Assembly (NCBI GenBank): GCA_018814445.1
Contig: JAHIZV010000149.1
Location: forward strand, 1 to 48,071
From: Verrucomicrobiota bacterium
GTDB lineage: Bacteria; Verrucomicrobiota; Kiritimatiellia; JAHIZV01
Direction: 5' to 3'
Length of the DNA: 48,071 bases
Shown here in pieces: positions 1 to 10,541 of the stretch; the first letter of the stretch is position 1, and each line of letters begins with the position of its first letter. The position numbers and the translations under genes were made by a program. The notes beneath the pieces are model-generated. The model did not search any database. It was not told the DNA's origin and saw nothing but the letters and a program-made list of their open reading frames with translations.

Positions 1-2
1 CG

Positions 3-305
3 GCCGGTATGAGCGGTGGTATCGCCTATGTTTACGATGAAACGGGCCGCTTCGACAACAACTGCAATCTCGAAATGGTGGACTTGGAGCTCATGTCTGC
101 CCGCGAAGACATCGAAGAACTGCTCGCGCTGATAAAGAACCATCTCAAGTACACCGGAAGCCGCAAAGCAGCCTACATTCTGGACAATTGGGAACTCTGT
201 CTCCCTCAGTTCATCAAGGTAATTCCGATGGAATACAAACGGGTTCTCGGGCTGTTGAAAAAAGACGACGAGGCCACGGAAAGGGAGGAGGTCGTCAATG
301 AGTAG
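3..305 (+). CDS. gltB: Glutamate synthase large subunit, C-terminal end (partial)
   Basis: The 5' end lies outside the window, so only the last ~100 residues are present. The reading frame is open to the left edge, and the segment AGMSGGIAYVYDE matches the glycine-rich end of the GltB beta-helix (GXGXG) domain. The conserved ending with LPQFIKVIPMEYKRVL is typical of GltB. The protein transfers the amide nitrogen of glutamine to 2-oxoglutarate, giving two glutamates, in complex with GltD. Its stop codon overlaps the gltD start by 8 bases, so the two subunits are translationally coupled. The assignment rests on this tail and on the following gltD. Confidence 0.93.
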   Translation, partial: AGMSGGIAYVYDETGRFDNNCNLEMVDLELMSAREDIEELLALIKNHLKYTGSRKAAYILDNWELCLPQFIKVIPMEYKRVLGLLKKDDEATEREEVVNE

Positions 306-1740
306 AGAGCGCGGCTTCCTCGAGTTTCAGCGTAGGGATCACGTGTACCGCCCGGCTGAAGAGCGGGTCCACGATTACAAGGCCGTTGAACTCCGCCTTC
401 CCGATTCGGACTGTCATGAACAGGCCGCGCGGTGCATGAACTGCGGCATTCCTTTCTGCCAGGGCCCGACCGGCTGCCCGCTTGGAAACATCATCCCCGA
501 GTTTAACGAGCATGTGTACTACGGACGCTGGAAAGAGGCGACGGATATTCTCCTGGAGACGAACACGTTTCCTGAATTCACCGGCCGCATCTGCCCGGCG
601 CCCTGCGAGGGAGCATGCGTTCTGGGAATCAACAAGGATCCGGTGTCCATCTGCCAGATCGAACAGGCTATCGCGGAGAAGGGCTTCGAACGCGGGTATA
701 TCAAGCCTCGTCCGCCGGCGCATCGTTTTGACCAGCGGGTTGCCATCGTCGGCTCCGGCCCTGCCGGCCTCGCCGCTGCCGATGTCATCAACAGGGCCGG
801 CTATCACGTCATTGTGTTTGAGAACGAGAAATACCCCGGCGGACTGCTCCGCTACGGCATTCCTGATTTCAAACTGGAGAAATGGGTCATTGAGCGGCGA
901 ATCGCGTTGATGGAAAAAGAAGGCGTGCGATTTGAAACCGGTGTAAAGGTCGGAGCGGATATGTCTTACCGCTACCTTCAGAATCGGTTCGATGCGGTCA
1001 TTCTCACCGGGGGAGCTCAAATTCCCCGCGACCTGCCCGTCCCGGGGAGGGATCTCAACGGAATACACTTCGCCATGGACTTCCTGACTCAACAGAACAA
1101 ACGGGTCACGGGAGAATGCGAGTCCTTTGATGAAGAGATCAGCGCCAAAAATAAGCACGTCGTAGTCATCGGCGGCGGCGATACCGGTTCCGACTGCGTC
1201 GGCACGTCAAACCGCCAGGGAGCAAAGAGCATCCTCCAGATTGAAATCATGCCTGAACCTCCCCCCACCCGATCCGCACAGACGCCCTGGCCCAACTGGC
1301 CTGTCATGCGGCGCGATTCCAGCAGTCACAAGGAAGGCTGCAAACGCGATTGGAGCGTTAACACGACTGAATTTGTCGGGAAGAACGGCCAGGTGAAAGA
1401 ACTCAAGTGCGTTAAAGTCGAATGGCCCTTGCCCTCTCCGGGCGAACGCACCGGCCCGAGAGCAATCGAAGGTACTGAATTCACGCTGAAGGCTGATCTG
1501 GTCTTGCTGGCGATGGGTTTTGTCGGCCCGGGCGCAAGTGAGATCGCTGAGGAAATCGGTGTCGAGCGCGATCCCAGAGGATTCATAACCAAGGATGATA
1601 ACTGGATGACCAATATCCCCGGCGTCTTTGTCGCGGGCGATATGAACCGGGGACCCTCCCTCGTCGTTCATGCTCTCGCCAACGGCAGAGACACCGGCAA
1701 GAGCGTCGCGAAGTGGCTCAGCGCTCGAAGAAACAGTTGA
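298..1740 (+). CDS. gltD: Glutamate synthase small subunit
   Basis: This 480-residue protein has the full length expected for GltD, the NAD(P)H-oxidising flavoprotein that feeds electrons to GltB. The N-terminus has the cysteine clusters CMNCGIPFC and CPAPCEGAC that hold the 4Fe-4S centres. The FAD dinucleotide-binding motif GSGPAGLAAA is near residue 151, and the NAD(P)H-binding motif GGGDTGSDC is in the second half. The C-terminal GVFVAGDMNRGPSLV is the usual FAD-binding signature of this family. The start ATG lies inside the end of gltB. The 3' end overlaps the convergent next gene by 23 bases, so no terminator is visible between them. Confidence 0.96.
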   Translation: MSRERGFLEFQRRDHVYRPAEERVHDYKAVELRLPDSDCHEQAARCMNCGIPFCQGPTGCPLGNIIPEFNEHVYYGRWKEATDILLETNTFPEFTGRICPAPCEGACVLGINKDPVSICQIEQAIAEKGFERGYIKPRPPAHRFDQRVAIVGSGPAGLAAADVINRAGYHVIVFENEKYPGGLLRYGIPDFKLEKWVIERRIALMEKEGVRFETGVKVGADMSYRYLQNRFDAVILTGGAQIPRDLPVPGRDLNGIHFAMDFLTQQNKRVTGECESFDEEISAKNKHVVVIGGGDTGSDCVGTSNRQGAKSILQIEIMPEPPPTRSAQTPWPNWPVMRRDSSSHKEGCKRDWSVNTTEFVGKNGQVKELKCVKVEWPLPSPGERTGPRAIEGTEFTLKADLVLLAMGFVGPGASEIAEEIGVERDPRGFITKDDNWMTNIPGVFVAGDMNRGPSLVVHALANGRDTGKSVAKWLSARRNS

Positions 1741-4309
1741 CCGTCTGTTCTCGGGCGTTCGCTACGAAGGCAACGGGCCGGCAGATATCCCCCATCTTCC
1801 TCACGTCAATGACCCGCACTACGTCTTTCCACCGCTCTGCGGATGGAACAATATCAGGCAGCACACTCGGGCTTTCCATGAAGAACGCCCGGTTGAGGTA
1901 GTTGTCGCCCTGATCAGGAAATAGAGCGAGGTACAACATATCCATTTCTACGAGTTCGTTTAGGAAGTGCGTTCCAAGAGAAACATCCGGCACCAGCGTT
2001 TCGTGCATCGCGACGATCTCACATAGTATGGACGTATGACTGATCTGCACGAAGTTGACCGGGACACCGAGCTGGGGCGTGCTCGTGCCCCATCGGCCGG
2101 GACCGAGGAGCATCGTCGTTTGAGAGCCTTCGACGGCATTGATTTCCCCAAGCAGATTCGCCACCTCGTAGCGATCACCAGCCGGAAGTTTTCCATATTC
2201 CTCTGGAACAACATATACGAACCGGTCGACCACCGAATATCTGCTGTGACCGACCACGGCCCCGTGCGCCGAGATAATCCGGTCTTTCCTGGGTGCCTCA
2301 ATTTTCGGGAGCTCGGTGGAATCTGTACCGTGAATCTGCAGCGGTCTGCACTGCACGATGTTAATCCTGTACGCCTCCTCGCTGATGAAATTGGCTGTGA
2401 ACTCGATATCCACAGGATGATCGTAGCCGGTTGATATATCGCGCAGTATTTCACGCATGTCTTCCACGAACTTCGTATCCTTCAGCAACCGGTCAAACGT
2501 CAGCACTCTGTATCCCCCGCGTTGATCGCCCCGCTGAGTTTCTACCGAAGTGAACAAATCCAACGGCACGGCTTTCGACGCCTCGGACAGCAGCTTCTGG
2601 AAGTCACCGGTGACCAGTTGGTTCGCGCTAAGCGCCAGATAATCCACCTTGCGCTGTGCATACTGGACTATTTCGTCGAAGTTCGTTTCGGGTCGCTTTT
2701 CCGGGACATTCAGGGCGACGACCCGTGTGTAGTCATCGTCCGATCGATCAACGGCGCGAGTTCCGAGGCCGTATACGAGGCGGATGACCCCGGCTTCAGG
2801 ATCAATCTCCTTGCTCCAGACATAGGGATTGAAAGAGAAACCGACACCGGCCATTTGCGGATAGAAGCTGTCGCCGTATGCTTCGCCGGACACGCGCATG
2901 ATCAGCAGCGACATCTGTTCGTCCCGGTCCAGAATACCTTTCTGCGCACGGTATCGGAGGGCGCTCTCACTCATACTGCTCGCGTAGATCGTCTTGATCG
3001 CCGACACGAAGTCTTCCATGCGGCGGTGTCTCGGTCCCTGGTTAACGCAGAATACGCTCTGGTACTTACCCGCAAAAGCGTTGCCGAAGTTGTCTTCCAA
3101 CAGGGAACTGGAACGCACGATAAACGATGACTGCCCGTAGTAATCCAGCACCTCTTCGAGCTGCCGAATAATGTAGTCGGGAAACGTTCCGGTCAGGATC
3201 CTTCTCCGCGCCTTCTCCGCGCCTTCAAGAAAGGTTGCCGGATCACGTTGTTTCTGCCTGTCAAACCACAACCCGTTCGTCACGAGAAACGTGTAGAACA
3301 CGTCTGACCCTATGAAGAAGGAGTCGTGTGCTTCCAGTAGAGAAGCCAGCCTTTCGTTTCGCTTGAGAATTGCCCTGGCCAGAAGCATTCCGACGGCCTT
3401 TCCGCCGATCAGTCCCGTTCCGATCAACCTCTTCTTGATTTCCAGAATGTCCTCGAGCTTCATGAACTTCGAGATAAGCCTCAACATGCTCTCATCCCGC
3501 GACACGACCATCTGCGCAAGTCTTTCAAAGTGATCGCGGACATCTTCCGAACTGCAATCCGGACATATTCTTCCGGATACGCGCTGCTCGGCCTCGTTGA
3601 ACGCACTCTCCCAGAATCCGAGAGACCGGTCAGAGTCGAGGCCGGACCACTGTGAAGACGTCAGAATCTCTGCGATTATCGCGCTGGAAGTAACAGGCAC
3701 GAAATCATCACCCCGCCACGCATGCAGCATGTTCATAGTCGGCGAGTACCTCTGCTGCACTTTGATGGGGCGCACGTACAGAATGTCCTTGTGACTGTAC
3801 GTATCCAGAAAGAGCTGTGTTGTGTTGGAGATCGGACCCAACGCATTCGGCGTGTGAAGATTCCGATAAAGAGCGAAGTACGTCACCGTCTCCAGATCGA
3901 AAAGATAAGGACACGTGAGCATGAAGAAGTTCCCAAGCATTTGGTCCGAACGCCATTCGACGGCCAGACCCGAAAGGCAGTCGAACACGTAGAACGCGCC
4001 CCAACCGGCCTCCGCAATGACGCCGTGAACCTGCGCCACAAACGTTTCGAAACCATCTTTGGGATTGATGTGGTGAATAGCCGCACCGAAATCGTCCGCA
4101 AGAAGTTGCTCGTGGTCGGCAAAGCGAAAGTAGATGAGTTTCTTCTCCGCTCTCAGAGCAGCTTCGCAATATGGCGTGACAAAAGCCCGGTAGTCATCGA
4201 TGGAATCGATCTGCCAGACTATGTTGTCCCCCGCAAGTATCCCCCTCAATGCCGCGTCCAGCCCCTTGAGCCCCGTACTCAGTCCTTGAGTTGATACAGC
4301 CATCATCAA
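1718..4309 (-). CDS. KaiC-like / PEP-pyruvate-binding (PPDK-like) fusion protein
   Basis: This 863-residue protein combines two parts. Residues 1 to about 240 look like a RecA/KaiC-type domain (GLSTGLKGLDAALRG.. and FYVFDCLSGLAVEW). The place where a Walker A motif should sit reads GDNIVWQIDSIDDY and has no GKT/S, so ATP binding there is probably lost. A CPDC pair follows, then a pyruvate-phosphate-dikinase N-terminal domain from about 300 (GLIGGKAVGM, FIVRSSSLLEDNFGNAFAGKY, QMSLLIMRVSG). The C-terminal GPGRWGTSTPQLGVPV region is characteristic of a widespread bacterial family. I see no phospho-histidine domain of true PPDK or PEP synthase, so a sensory or phosphotransfer role is more likely than PEP synthesis. 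It sits between gltBD and gdhA; the function is not established. Confidence 0.72.
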   Translation of the reverse strand: MMMAVSTQGLSTGLKGLDAALRGILAGDNIVWQIDSIDDYRAFVTPYCEAALRAEKKLIYFRFADHEQLLADDFGAAIHHINPKDGFETFVAQVHGVIAEAGWGAFYVFDCLSGLAVEWRSDQMLGNFFMLTCPYLFDLETVTYFALYRNLHTPNALGPISNTTQLFLDTYSHKDILYVRPIKVQQRYSPTMNMLHAWRGDDFVPVTSSAIIAEILTSSQWSGLDSDRSLGFWESAFNEAEQRVSGRICPDCSSEDVRDHFERLAQMVVSRDESMLRLISKFMKLEDILEIKKRLIGTGLIGGKAVGMLLARAILKRNERLASLLEAHDSFFIGSDVFYTFLVTNGLWFDRQKQRDPATFLEGAEKARRRILTGTFPDYIIRQLEEVLDYYGQSSFIVRSSSLLEDNFGNAFAGKYQSVFCVNQGPRHRRMEDFVSAIKTIYASSMSESALRYRAQKGILDRDEQMSLLIMRVSGEAYGDSFYPQMAGVGFSFNPYVWSKEIDPEAGVIRLVYGLGTRAVDRSDDDYTRVVALNVPEKRPETNFDEIVQYAQRKVDYLALSANQLVTGDFQKLLSEASKAVPLDLFTSVETQRGDQRGGYRVLTFDRLLKDTKFVEDMREILRDISTGYDHPVDIEFTANFISEEAYRINIVQCRPLQIHGTDSTELPKIEAPRKDRIISAHGAVVGHSRYSVVDRFVYVVPEEYGKLPAGDRYEVANLLGEINAVEGSQTTMLLGPGRWGTSTPQLGVPVNFVQISHTSILCEIVAMHETLVPDVSLGTHFLNELVEMDMLYLALFPDQGDNYLNRAFFMESPSVLPDIVPSAERWKDVVRVIDVRKMGDICRPVAFVANAREQTVNCFFER

Positions 4310-4473
4310 TCCCCTCTCTATTCACGTTCAGCATACTCGCGCGCGACCAACCGGGCAACGGAGTATTAGGGTTTCAGGTTTCATTCAGACGATACCGGGA
4401 TCTTACACTTCTTCCACTAAGCGTTGGGCGTTCGTTGTTGATAATTGAGATGTCTCCCATCCACCATGCTCCC

Positions 4474-4508
4474 AAAAGAAAGGGCGACGCCCACCTGCGG
4501 CGGGCGCC
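4474..4508 (-). terminator. Rho-independent terminator after gdhA
   Basis: Read on the minus strand, a GC-rich hairpin (GGCG-CCCGCC, loop GCA, GGTGGG..CGCC, with a small bulge) is followed by the T-rich tract CCTTTCTTTT. It lies about 35 bases past the gdhA stop, where its transcript should end. The remaining 4310-4542 interval shows no gene. Confidence 0.7.
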
Positions 4509-4542
4509 ACCCAGTTCATCAAGCCTCACAAAGGAAGGTTAA

Positions 4543-5892
<1,350 letters not shown>

Positions 5893-5930
5893 CTATTCAG
5901 TGCTGTTGCAGAACCCCATCATTAACATAT

Positions 5931-5945
5931 AACGGCAAAACCGTT
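5931..5945. promoter_or_regulatory. Palindrome upstream of gdhA, candidate NrpR operator
   Basis: AACGG-CAAAA-CCGTT is a perfect inverted repeat 50 bases upstream of the gdhA start, where a repressor would block transcription. It shares the arms ACGGCAA and AACCGT with the longer palindrome nearer nrpR. Assignment to NrpR is inference from position; the archaeal operator (GGAA-N6-TTCC) is different. Confidence 0.45.
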
Positions 5946-6015
5946 ACCGCTATGCTATCGAGAAGAATGCTACCGTAAACCATGGGTGACGACTTCTATC
6001 GGAATATTTGCTTTG

Positions 6016-6041
6016 TATATACGGTTATATTGCCGTATATA
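6016..6041. promoter_or_regulatory. Long palindrome upstream of nrpR, candidate operator
   Basis: TATATACGG-TTATATTG-CCGTATATA is a perfect 9-bp inverted repeat with an 8-base spacer, in the AT-rich core of the gdhA/nrpR divergent region. Its minus-strand core ACGGCAATATAACCGT equals the gdhA-proximal palindrome with three extra bases. A third, weaker pair (ACGGCA at 6097 and TGCCGT at 6117) lies just before the nrpR start. Together these suggest cooperative binding by one regulator. Confidence 0.5.
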
Positions 6042-6134
6042 TCTCCCGTCCTTCAGTCCTATACAATGACAACTGACCATGACCTGACAGTTCTATACGG
6101 CAAAGAAGAGCGGTAATGCCGTCCGGAGATATCA

Positions 6135-7136
6135 GTGGAAACACGCGCCGAGACCAGCAAACTCGCCATACTCAAGGTTCTGGCGTCCGAAACGGGTGCT
6201 GCCGGTGCCGCCCGCATTCGCGACCGTCTGCTTATGATGGGTATTCACCTTCAGCCGCGAACGATCCGCCACTATCTCCTTCAGTTGGATCGTGAGGGGC
6301 TCACCCATTGCGTGAGCAGGAGAAGCGGACGCGTAATTACCGAACTGGGGCGCAACGAGTTGTCAGGGTCGCATATAATCGAGCGCGTGGGTTTCGTGGC
6401 AGCACGCATCGACAATCTGAGCTACCAGATGTCCTTTGACTCTGAGAGTAACCGTGGAAGCGTCATCACTAATGTGGCGTTCATTAACAGCGCGCAGTTA
6501 TCGCGAGCTCTGGAGAGCATGCGACTTGTCTTTGCCAGAAACCTTGCGGTCGGGAATCGTCTGGCTGTTGCGCGTCCGAACGAAACGCTGGGAGGAATGC
6601 GGGTGCCGGAAGGAAGAACTGCGCTTGGCACGGTCTGCAGCGTTACGGTCAACGGCATTCTCCTTTCGAAAGGAATACCGGTCACCTCTCGGTTTGGCGG
6701 GCTTCTTGAGATCCGTGATGGCGCCCCCGTGCGCTTTGTCCATCTGGTGGACTACAGAGGAACAACGACCGATCCGCTCCTGATCTTCATCAAAGCGGGC
6801 ATGACTCGCGTGCGAGACTGTTCCCGACTGGGCTCCGGCCTCATCGGCGCCAGTTTCAGGGAAATCCCGTCGGCGGCAGCCGAAGAAGTGAGACGCCTTG
6901 AAAGAGAAATCAGAAAGTGCGGTCTGAGAGGCGTTCTGGCGATCGGATCTCCAAGTCAGCCATTGCTTGAGATCCCCGTGACTGAAGGTCATACGGGTAT
7001 GATCGTAACCGGCGGGCTGAATCCGATTGCCGCGCTGCATGAAACGGGTTCAATGCCTGAGATACGCCCCATGGCAGCGCTCGAGGATTTTGGAAGATAC
7101 CAACCCATCGAGACAATACGTCAGCAATACCGATAG
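6135..7136 (+). CDS. nrpR: NrpR-family nitrogen regulator (one NrpR/DUF128 domain)
   Basis: The 333-residue product has an N-terminal winged helix (about residues 8-75, RIRDRLLMMGIHLQPRTIRHYLLQLDREGL) followed by a single NrpR (DUF128) domain with the motifs GRTALGTVCSVTVNGILLSKGIPV and GLIGASFREIP. In methanogens NrpR is the 2-oxoglutarate-sensing repressor of nitrogen-assimilation genes; the Methanococcus protein has two such domains, so this is the one-domain form. The GTG start is chosen because a GGAG lies 7 bases upstream and no better codon is near. Divergence from gdhA and proximity to gltBD suggest that it controls ammonium assimilation and its own gene through the palindromes between them. 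Confidence 0.85.
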   Translation: METRAETSKLAILKVLASETGAAGAARIRDRLLMMGIHLQPRTIRHYLLQLDREGLTHCVSRRSGRVITELGRNELSGSHIIERVGFVAARIDNLSYQMSFDSESNRGSVITNVAFINSAQLSRALESMRLVFARNLAVGNRLAVARPNETLGGMRVPEGRTALGTVCSVTVNGILLSKGIPVTSRFGGLLEIRDGAPVRFVHLVDYRGTTTDPLLIFIKAGMTRVRDCSRLGSGLIGASFREIPSAAAEEVRRLEREIRKCGLRGVLAIGSPSQPLLEIPVTEGHTGMIVTGGLNPIAALHETGSMPEIRPMAALEDFGRYQPIETIRQQYR

Positions 7137-7143
7137 CGTCGCG

Positions 7144-7791
7144 TCACGGCTGATGCGTGAAGGCGGAAAGAACGTCAGCAAGAGAATCGAGAACAGGAAC
7201 ACCGCACGTCGAGAGCTTGTCCCTGGAGTGGTTTCCTGCCGGAATGAGCCAGCATTCACAGCCTATCTCCTCGGCCACTTCGTGATCATGAACGGTGTCC
7301 CCTATTAGCAGCACCCGGGCAGGATCCACTCCGAGTTCCTCGATCCAGGCCCTCCCTATTTCGATCTTTCCAATCGCATAGTGGTCGGTCTGACCAAGAA
7401 CGTTGATGAACATATTCCGAATCCCAAAATGGCGAAGCAACTCGTCAAGGGTTTGCTGTTTGTAGGCCGACAACACGGACTGGCTGATCCCCTGCCCCCG
7501 AATGGCCTTGAGAACGTCCAATGCGTGATTCTGAAGGCAGGCTTCGAGCCGGCGACGCTCGTAGTCATCTATGAACTCTGTTCCCAGCACCTCGAACGAT
7601 TCCCTGCTGAAGTCGAAACCGACCTTGCGGTAGTACTCGATCACCGGAAAATCGAATATCTCCTGGTATTTTTCCGCTGTCAGAGGCTCCATATTCCTCC
7701 GGCGCAAGAGGCCATTCATGACGTCCAGACAAAGCCACGCGTCATTGAACAGAGTTCCGTTCCAATCCCATATTACGTGCAGGTATCTCAT
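7144..7791 (-). CDS. HAD-superfamily hydrolase, phosphoglycolate phosphatase-like
   Basis: A 215-residue HAD phosphatase starting MRYLHVIWDWNGTLFND. The first motif is D-W-N rather than the usual D-x-D, a variant seen in a recognisable branch of small HADs. Later motifs include a serine in GISQSVLSAYKQ, a lysine in HYAIGKIEIG, and the acidic end motif LLIGDTVHDHEVA. An alpha-helical cap fills residues 15-80. The ORF track extends 90 codons further upstream, but that extension looks non-coding and would overlap the divergent kinase gene, so I use the internal ATG. The substrate is unknown. Its end lies close to the convergent nrpR stop. Confidence 0.85.
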   Translation of the reverse strand: MRYLHVIWDWNGTLFNDAWLCLDVMNGLLRRRNMEPLTAEKYQEIFDFPVIEYYRKVGFDFSRESFEVLGTEFIDDYERRRLEACLQNHALDVLKAIRGQGISQSVLSAYKQQTLDELLRHFGIRNMFINVLGQTDHYAIGKIEIGRAWIEELGVDPARVLLIGDTVHDHEVAEEIGCECWLIPAGNHSRDKLSTCGVPVLDSLADVLSAFTHQP

Positions 7792-7921
7792 AGCGCTTGT
7801 AAACCTTCGTGCAAACAAATCGCCCACAGCATACAGGGCCAAGATCAAAGGGCATAATGAAAAGTTGTAATCCTCCCGCGGATCATAAAAATGGAATGTG
7901 GTTGGGAGAGCGTTGGCGGAG

Positions 7922-9862
7922 ATGACGGACTCAAAGAAACAGAAGAATGGTGTGGACGCCGATAACCTTCTTCGCGAGAGCGAGGAGAAGTACAGAACTC
8001 TCGTGGAATCGTCACCCTTCGGCGTTCTTGTCATACAGGATGGCTGTGTCGTCTTCACCAATCAGGCTCTTGCACACATGATCGGCGTGAAGAACCCCGC
8101 TGACTATGTCGGAGGTGATGCCCTGGTTTTCGTGCCTGAGAACGAGAAACCGCGCCTGCGCGCGTTTATGGAGGCGCGAGTCGCGGGGGAAAGAGATGTG
8201 CCCACTCACTATGAATCGCGGCTCATGCGCGTCGACGGCTCCGAGTTCCCCGTGGAAATATCCACGGCGGTAATCACAATGAAGGGCCGGCCTGCCATTC
8301 AAGTGATTGTGAGCGATATGACGGATCGCGTCAGGGCTGAACAGTCGGAGCGGGAGGCCAGAAACTATCTGCAGACGATCGTGGAAACGTCACACGATGG
8401 AATTCTTGTTCTGGATAGTCTGGGTCACTTCGAATTCGCAAATGGCGCGTGTATCACCATCTTCGGCTGGCCGGAGAAAGAGATCATAGGCGAGCATTTC
8501 ATTAAGGTGATAGCACCGGATCATCACGATTTCATCATGGCGCGATGGGATGAAGCTCAACGCGGGCAGGGAGGATCCTATGAGGTCGATATCGTCACGA
8601 AGGAGAATGAAAGGCGTCATCTGCTGGTCAGCCACAGGCATATGGAAGTCTCGGGCAAACGCAAATACTGCGTCTTTGTGAAGGATGTTTCTGATAGGAA
8701 GCGAATGGAGGAGGAAGTGCGCCTCGCCCAGAAGATGCAGGCTGTCGGACAGCTTGCGGGTGGAATCGCCCACGATTTCAATAACCTTCTTACCGCCGTA
8801 ATGGGCTTCGGTCAGATCGCCTCAAAGAATATCGATGCGGAGAACCCGGTACAGGAGGATCTTGCGGAGATTCTGCTCGCTGCGGGAAGGGCGGAACAAC
8901 TCACAGGCCAGTTGCTTGCGCTCGGGCGGAGACAGACAATGACGGTTGGACCCATTGACGTAAATGAAGTGATTCTCAATATGGATAAGCTTCTCCAGCA
9001 AGCCGTCGGAGGGAATGTAGAACTCGTCATCGAATTCGGTGAGGACGTATGGGCGGTGGAAGCGGATCCCGGCTATCTTGAGCAGGTGCTGCTTAATCTG
9101 GCAGTCAACGCCCGCGACGCGATGCCGGAAGGCGGGACTCTTTCCGTCACTGTCGGCAACCTATCGATTGCTGCCGATGATCACGTCCTCCCTCAACAGG
9201 ATCTCAAGCCCGGAGACTATGTCCGCCTGTTGGTCGAGGATACCGGCCAGGGAATGTCGAACTCCGTCGCTGAACGCATTTTTGAGCCGTTCTTCACGAC
9301 AAAAGACGAAGGTGAGGGCTCGGGCCTCGGACTGAGTACCGCGTATGGAATAATCCGACAGTTTGGAGGCCATATCACGGTCCAGACAGAACCCGGAGTC
9401 GGTTCCATCTTCTCGATCCTCCTGCCGCGCTCTCTGAAACCCGTTGACTATGTCCAACAGATCGAAAGCAGCGCGGACATAAAGGGGGGTGAGGAGACGC
9501 TTCTGATCGTTGACGATGATCGGTTTGTGAGGGTGGTGACAACGCGGATGCTGAAAGCCCTCGGCTACACGGTACTCGAGGCGCCGAACGGCATAGAAGC
9601 CCTCGAGGTCGCAACAACATACGATGGTAGAATCGACCTTGTTTTGACGGACGTCTTAATGCCGCTGATGGCAGGGCCGGAGCTTATTGATAACCTTGAG
9701 AGGGTCATCACCGGCTTCAAGACGCTGTACATGTCGGGCTTTAACGACCGACAGCGCGAGTTCAAGAACGAGAAACCTGTCCGGCTTCTCCGAAAACCAT
9801 TCAAGCTGGCCCAACTCGCCGGAGCGGTCCGCGATGCCCTGGACGACCAGAAACAGGAGTGA
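7922..9862 (+). CDS. PAS-PAS hybrid sensor histidine kinase with receiver domain
   Basis: A soluble hybrid kinase of about 650 residues. Two PAS sensor domains come first (about 30-140, [21 protein letters not shown]; about 155-265, [16 protein letters not shown]). A HisKA dimerisation domain follows with phospho-acceptor [11 protein letters not shown], then an HATPase domain with N box [24 protein letters not shown] and [14 protein letters not shown]-terminal receiver starts at ETLLIVDDD, has a phosphorylatable Asp in LVLTDVLMP and a conserved Lys in LRKPF. No membrane segment is present, so the signal is probably cytoplasmic. ATG at 7922 is used; GTG at 7898 is possible, and neither has a good ribosome site. 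No output regulator is adjacent. It overlaps the convergent amidohydrolase gene by 62 bases. Confidence 0.92.
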   Translation: MTDSKKQKNGVDADNLLRESEEKYRTLVESSPFGVLVIQDGCVVFTNQALAHMIGVKNPADYVGGDALVFVPENEKPRLRAFMEARVAGERDVPTHYESRLMRVDGSEFPVEISTAVITMKGRPAIQVIVSDMTDRVRAEQSEREARNYLQTIVETSHDGILVLDSLGHFEFANGACITIFGWPEKEIIGEHFIKVIAPDHHDFIMARWDEAQRGQGGSYEVDIVTKENERRHLLVSHRHMEVSGKRKYCVFVKDVSDRKRMEEEVRLAQKMQAVGQLAGGIAHDFNNLLTAVMGFGQIASKNIDAENPVQEDLAEILLAAGRAEQLTGQLLALGRRQTMTVGPIDVNEVILNMDKLLQQAVGGNVELVIEFGEDVWAVEADPGYLEQVLLNLAVNARDAMPEGGTLSVTVGNLSIAADDHVLPQQDLKPGDYVRLLVEDTGQGMSNSVAERIFEPFFTTKDEGEGSGLGLSTAYGIIRQFGGHITVQTEPGVGSIFSILLPRSLKPVDYVQQIESSADIKGGEETLLIVDDDRFVRVVTTRMLKALGYTVLEAPNGIEALEVATTYDGRIDLVLTDVLMPLMAGPELIDNLERVITGFKTLYMSGFNDRQREFKNEKPVRLLRKPFKLAQLAGAVRDALDDQKQE

Positions 9863-10541
9863 CGGAGGCGAGACTCTCGCACAGCACGCGTGTGACTTCT
9901 TCTCCCTGCCTTCCGCAGACAACTTCTCTTCTCACTTCCAGCTCCAAACCAATGTACCTGTTCGCAGGGAAACGCCGCCTCAGATAGGTGGTAAAACCTT
10001 CGCACACTCCTCTATATGGATAGTTTCTGCGACAGACATATTCCGGCGTCACGACCGCGAGATATCTCTGCCAGGCACGCGCAAGCTGCCGTTCGGATGA
10101 CCTTGAGGGATCGTAGAGCAGGCCGATGTCCGTCCTGCGTCGGACACCATGAAGAACCGAAGCAAAGGTGTGCACCGACACATGCACAACGTGTCTGCCC
10201 GCAAGAATGTGACTGTGTATGCCCCGCTCCACTTCACTGCGGTACGGGAGATAGAAGTCCCGAAGCAGAACGTCCTGTTGACTGCGTGATAAATCACGAC
10301 CAATAAAACTCAGGATGGTTTGTCTTCTATTGCGGTTTAGATCGACCAGCAGTCGCGTGATCTCACTGGTAAACAGGGCGGCGGAAGTACGAGCAGCCAT
10401 GGCCCGCGCGAGTTCCAGCGCGCCGCGGTCGAAACCGCGATGGGAATTCAGCATTCGGCTCTTCCCTCTAAATAGAGCCGAGTACTCGTTGGGCACGCGG
10501 TTCCCGCCGTGCTCACACGTTATGATCAGGACCGTGTTCAT
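9801..10541 (-). CDS. N-formylglutamate amidohydrolase-family protein
   Basis: The 246-residue product belongs to the N-formylglutamate amidohydrolase (FGase) fold. Visible motifs are LIITCEHGGNRVP near the N-terminus, SHRGFDRGALELARAMA, LLVDLNRNR and VHVSVHTF, which hold metal and substrate residues. In histidine breakdown this family cleaves N-formylglutamate, but no hut genes are present here. It is instead the last gene of an operon with GCS2, RimK-like and C39-like genes, suggesting that it hydrolyses an amide in a glutamate-containing peptide. Its start overlaps the upstream stop as ATGA. Confidence 0.85.
   Translation of the reverse strand: MNTVLIITCEHGGNRVPNEYSALFRGKSRMLNSHRGFDRGALELARAMAARTSAALFTSEITRLLVDLNRNRRQTILSFIGRDLSRSQQDVLLRDFYLPYRSEVERGIHSHILAGRHVVHVSVHTFASVLHGVRRRTDIGLLYDPSRSSERQLARAWQRYLAVVTPEYVCRRNYPYRGVCEGFTTYLRRRFPANRYIGLELEVRREVVCGRQGEEVTRVLCESLASVTPVSGRPGHRGPLRRVGPA

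Noticed and set aside
295-1158. 287-residue ORF antisense to gltD
   Set aside because: It is a shadow of the strongly supported gltD reading frame.
7792-8061. N-terminal extension of the HAD phosphatase
   Set aside because: It overlaps the divergent kinase gene, has atypical composition, and the internal ATG gives the standard HAD start.
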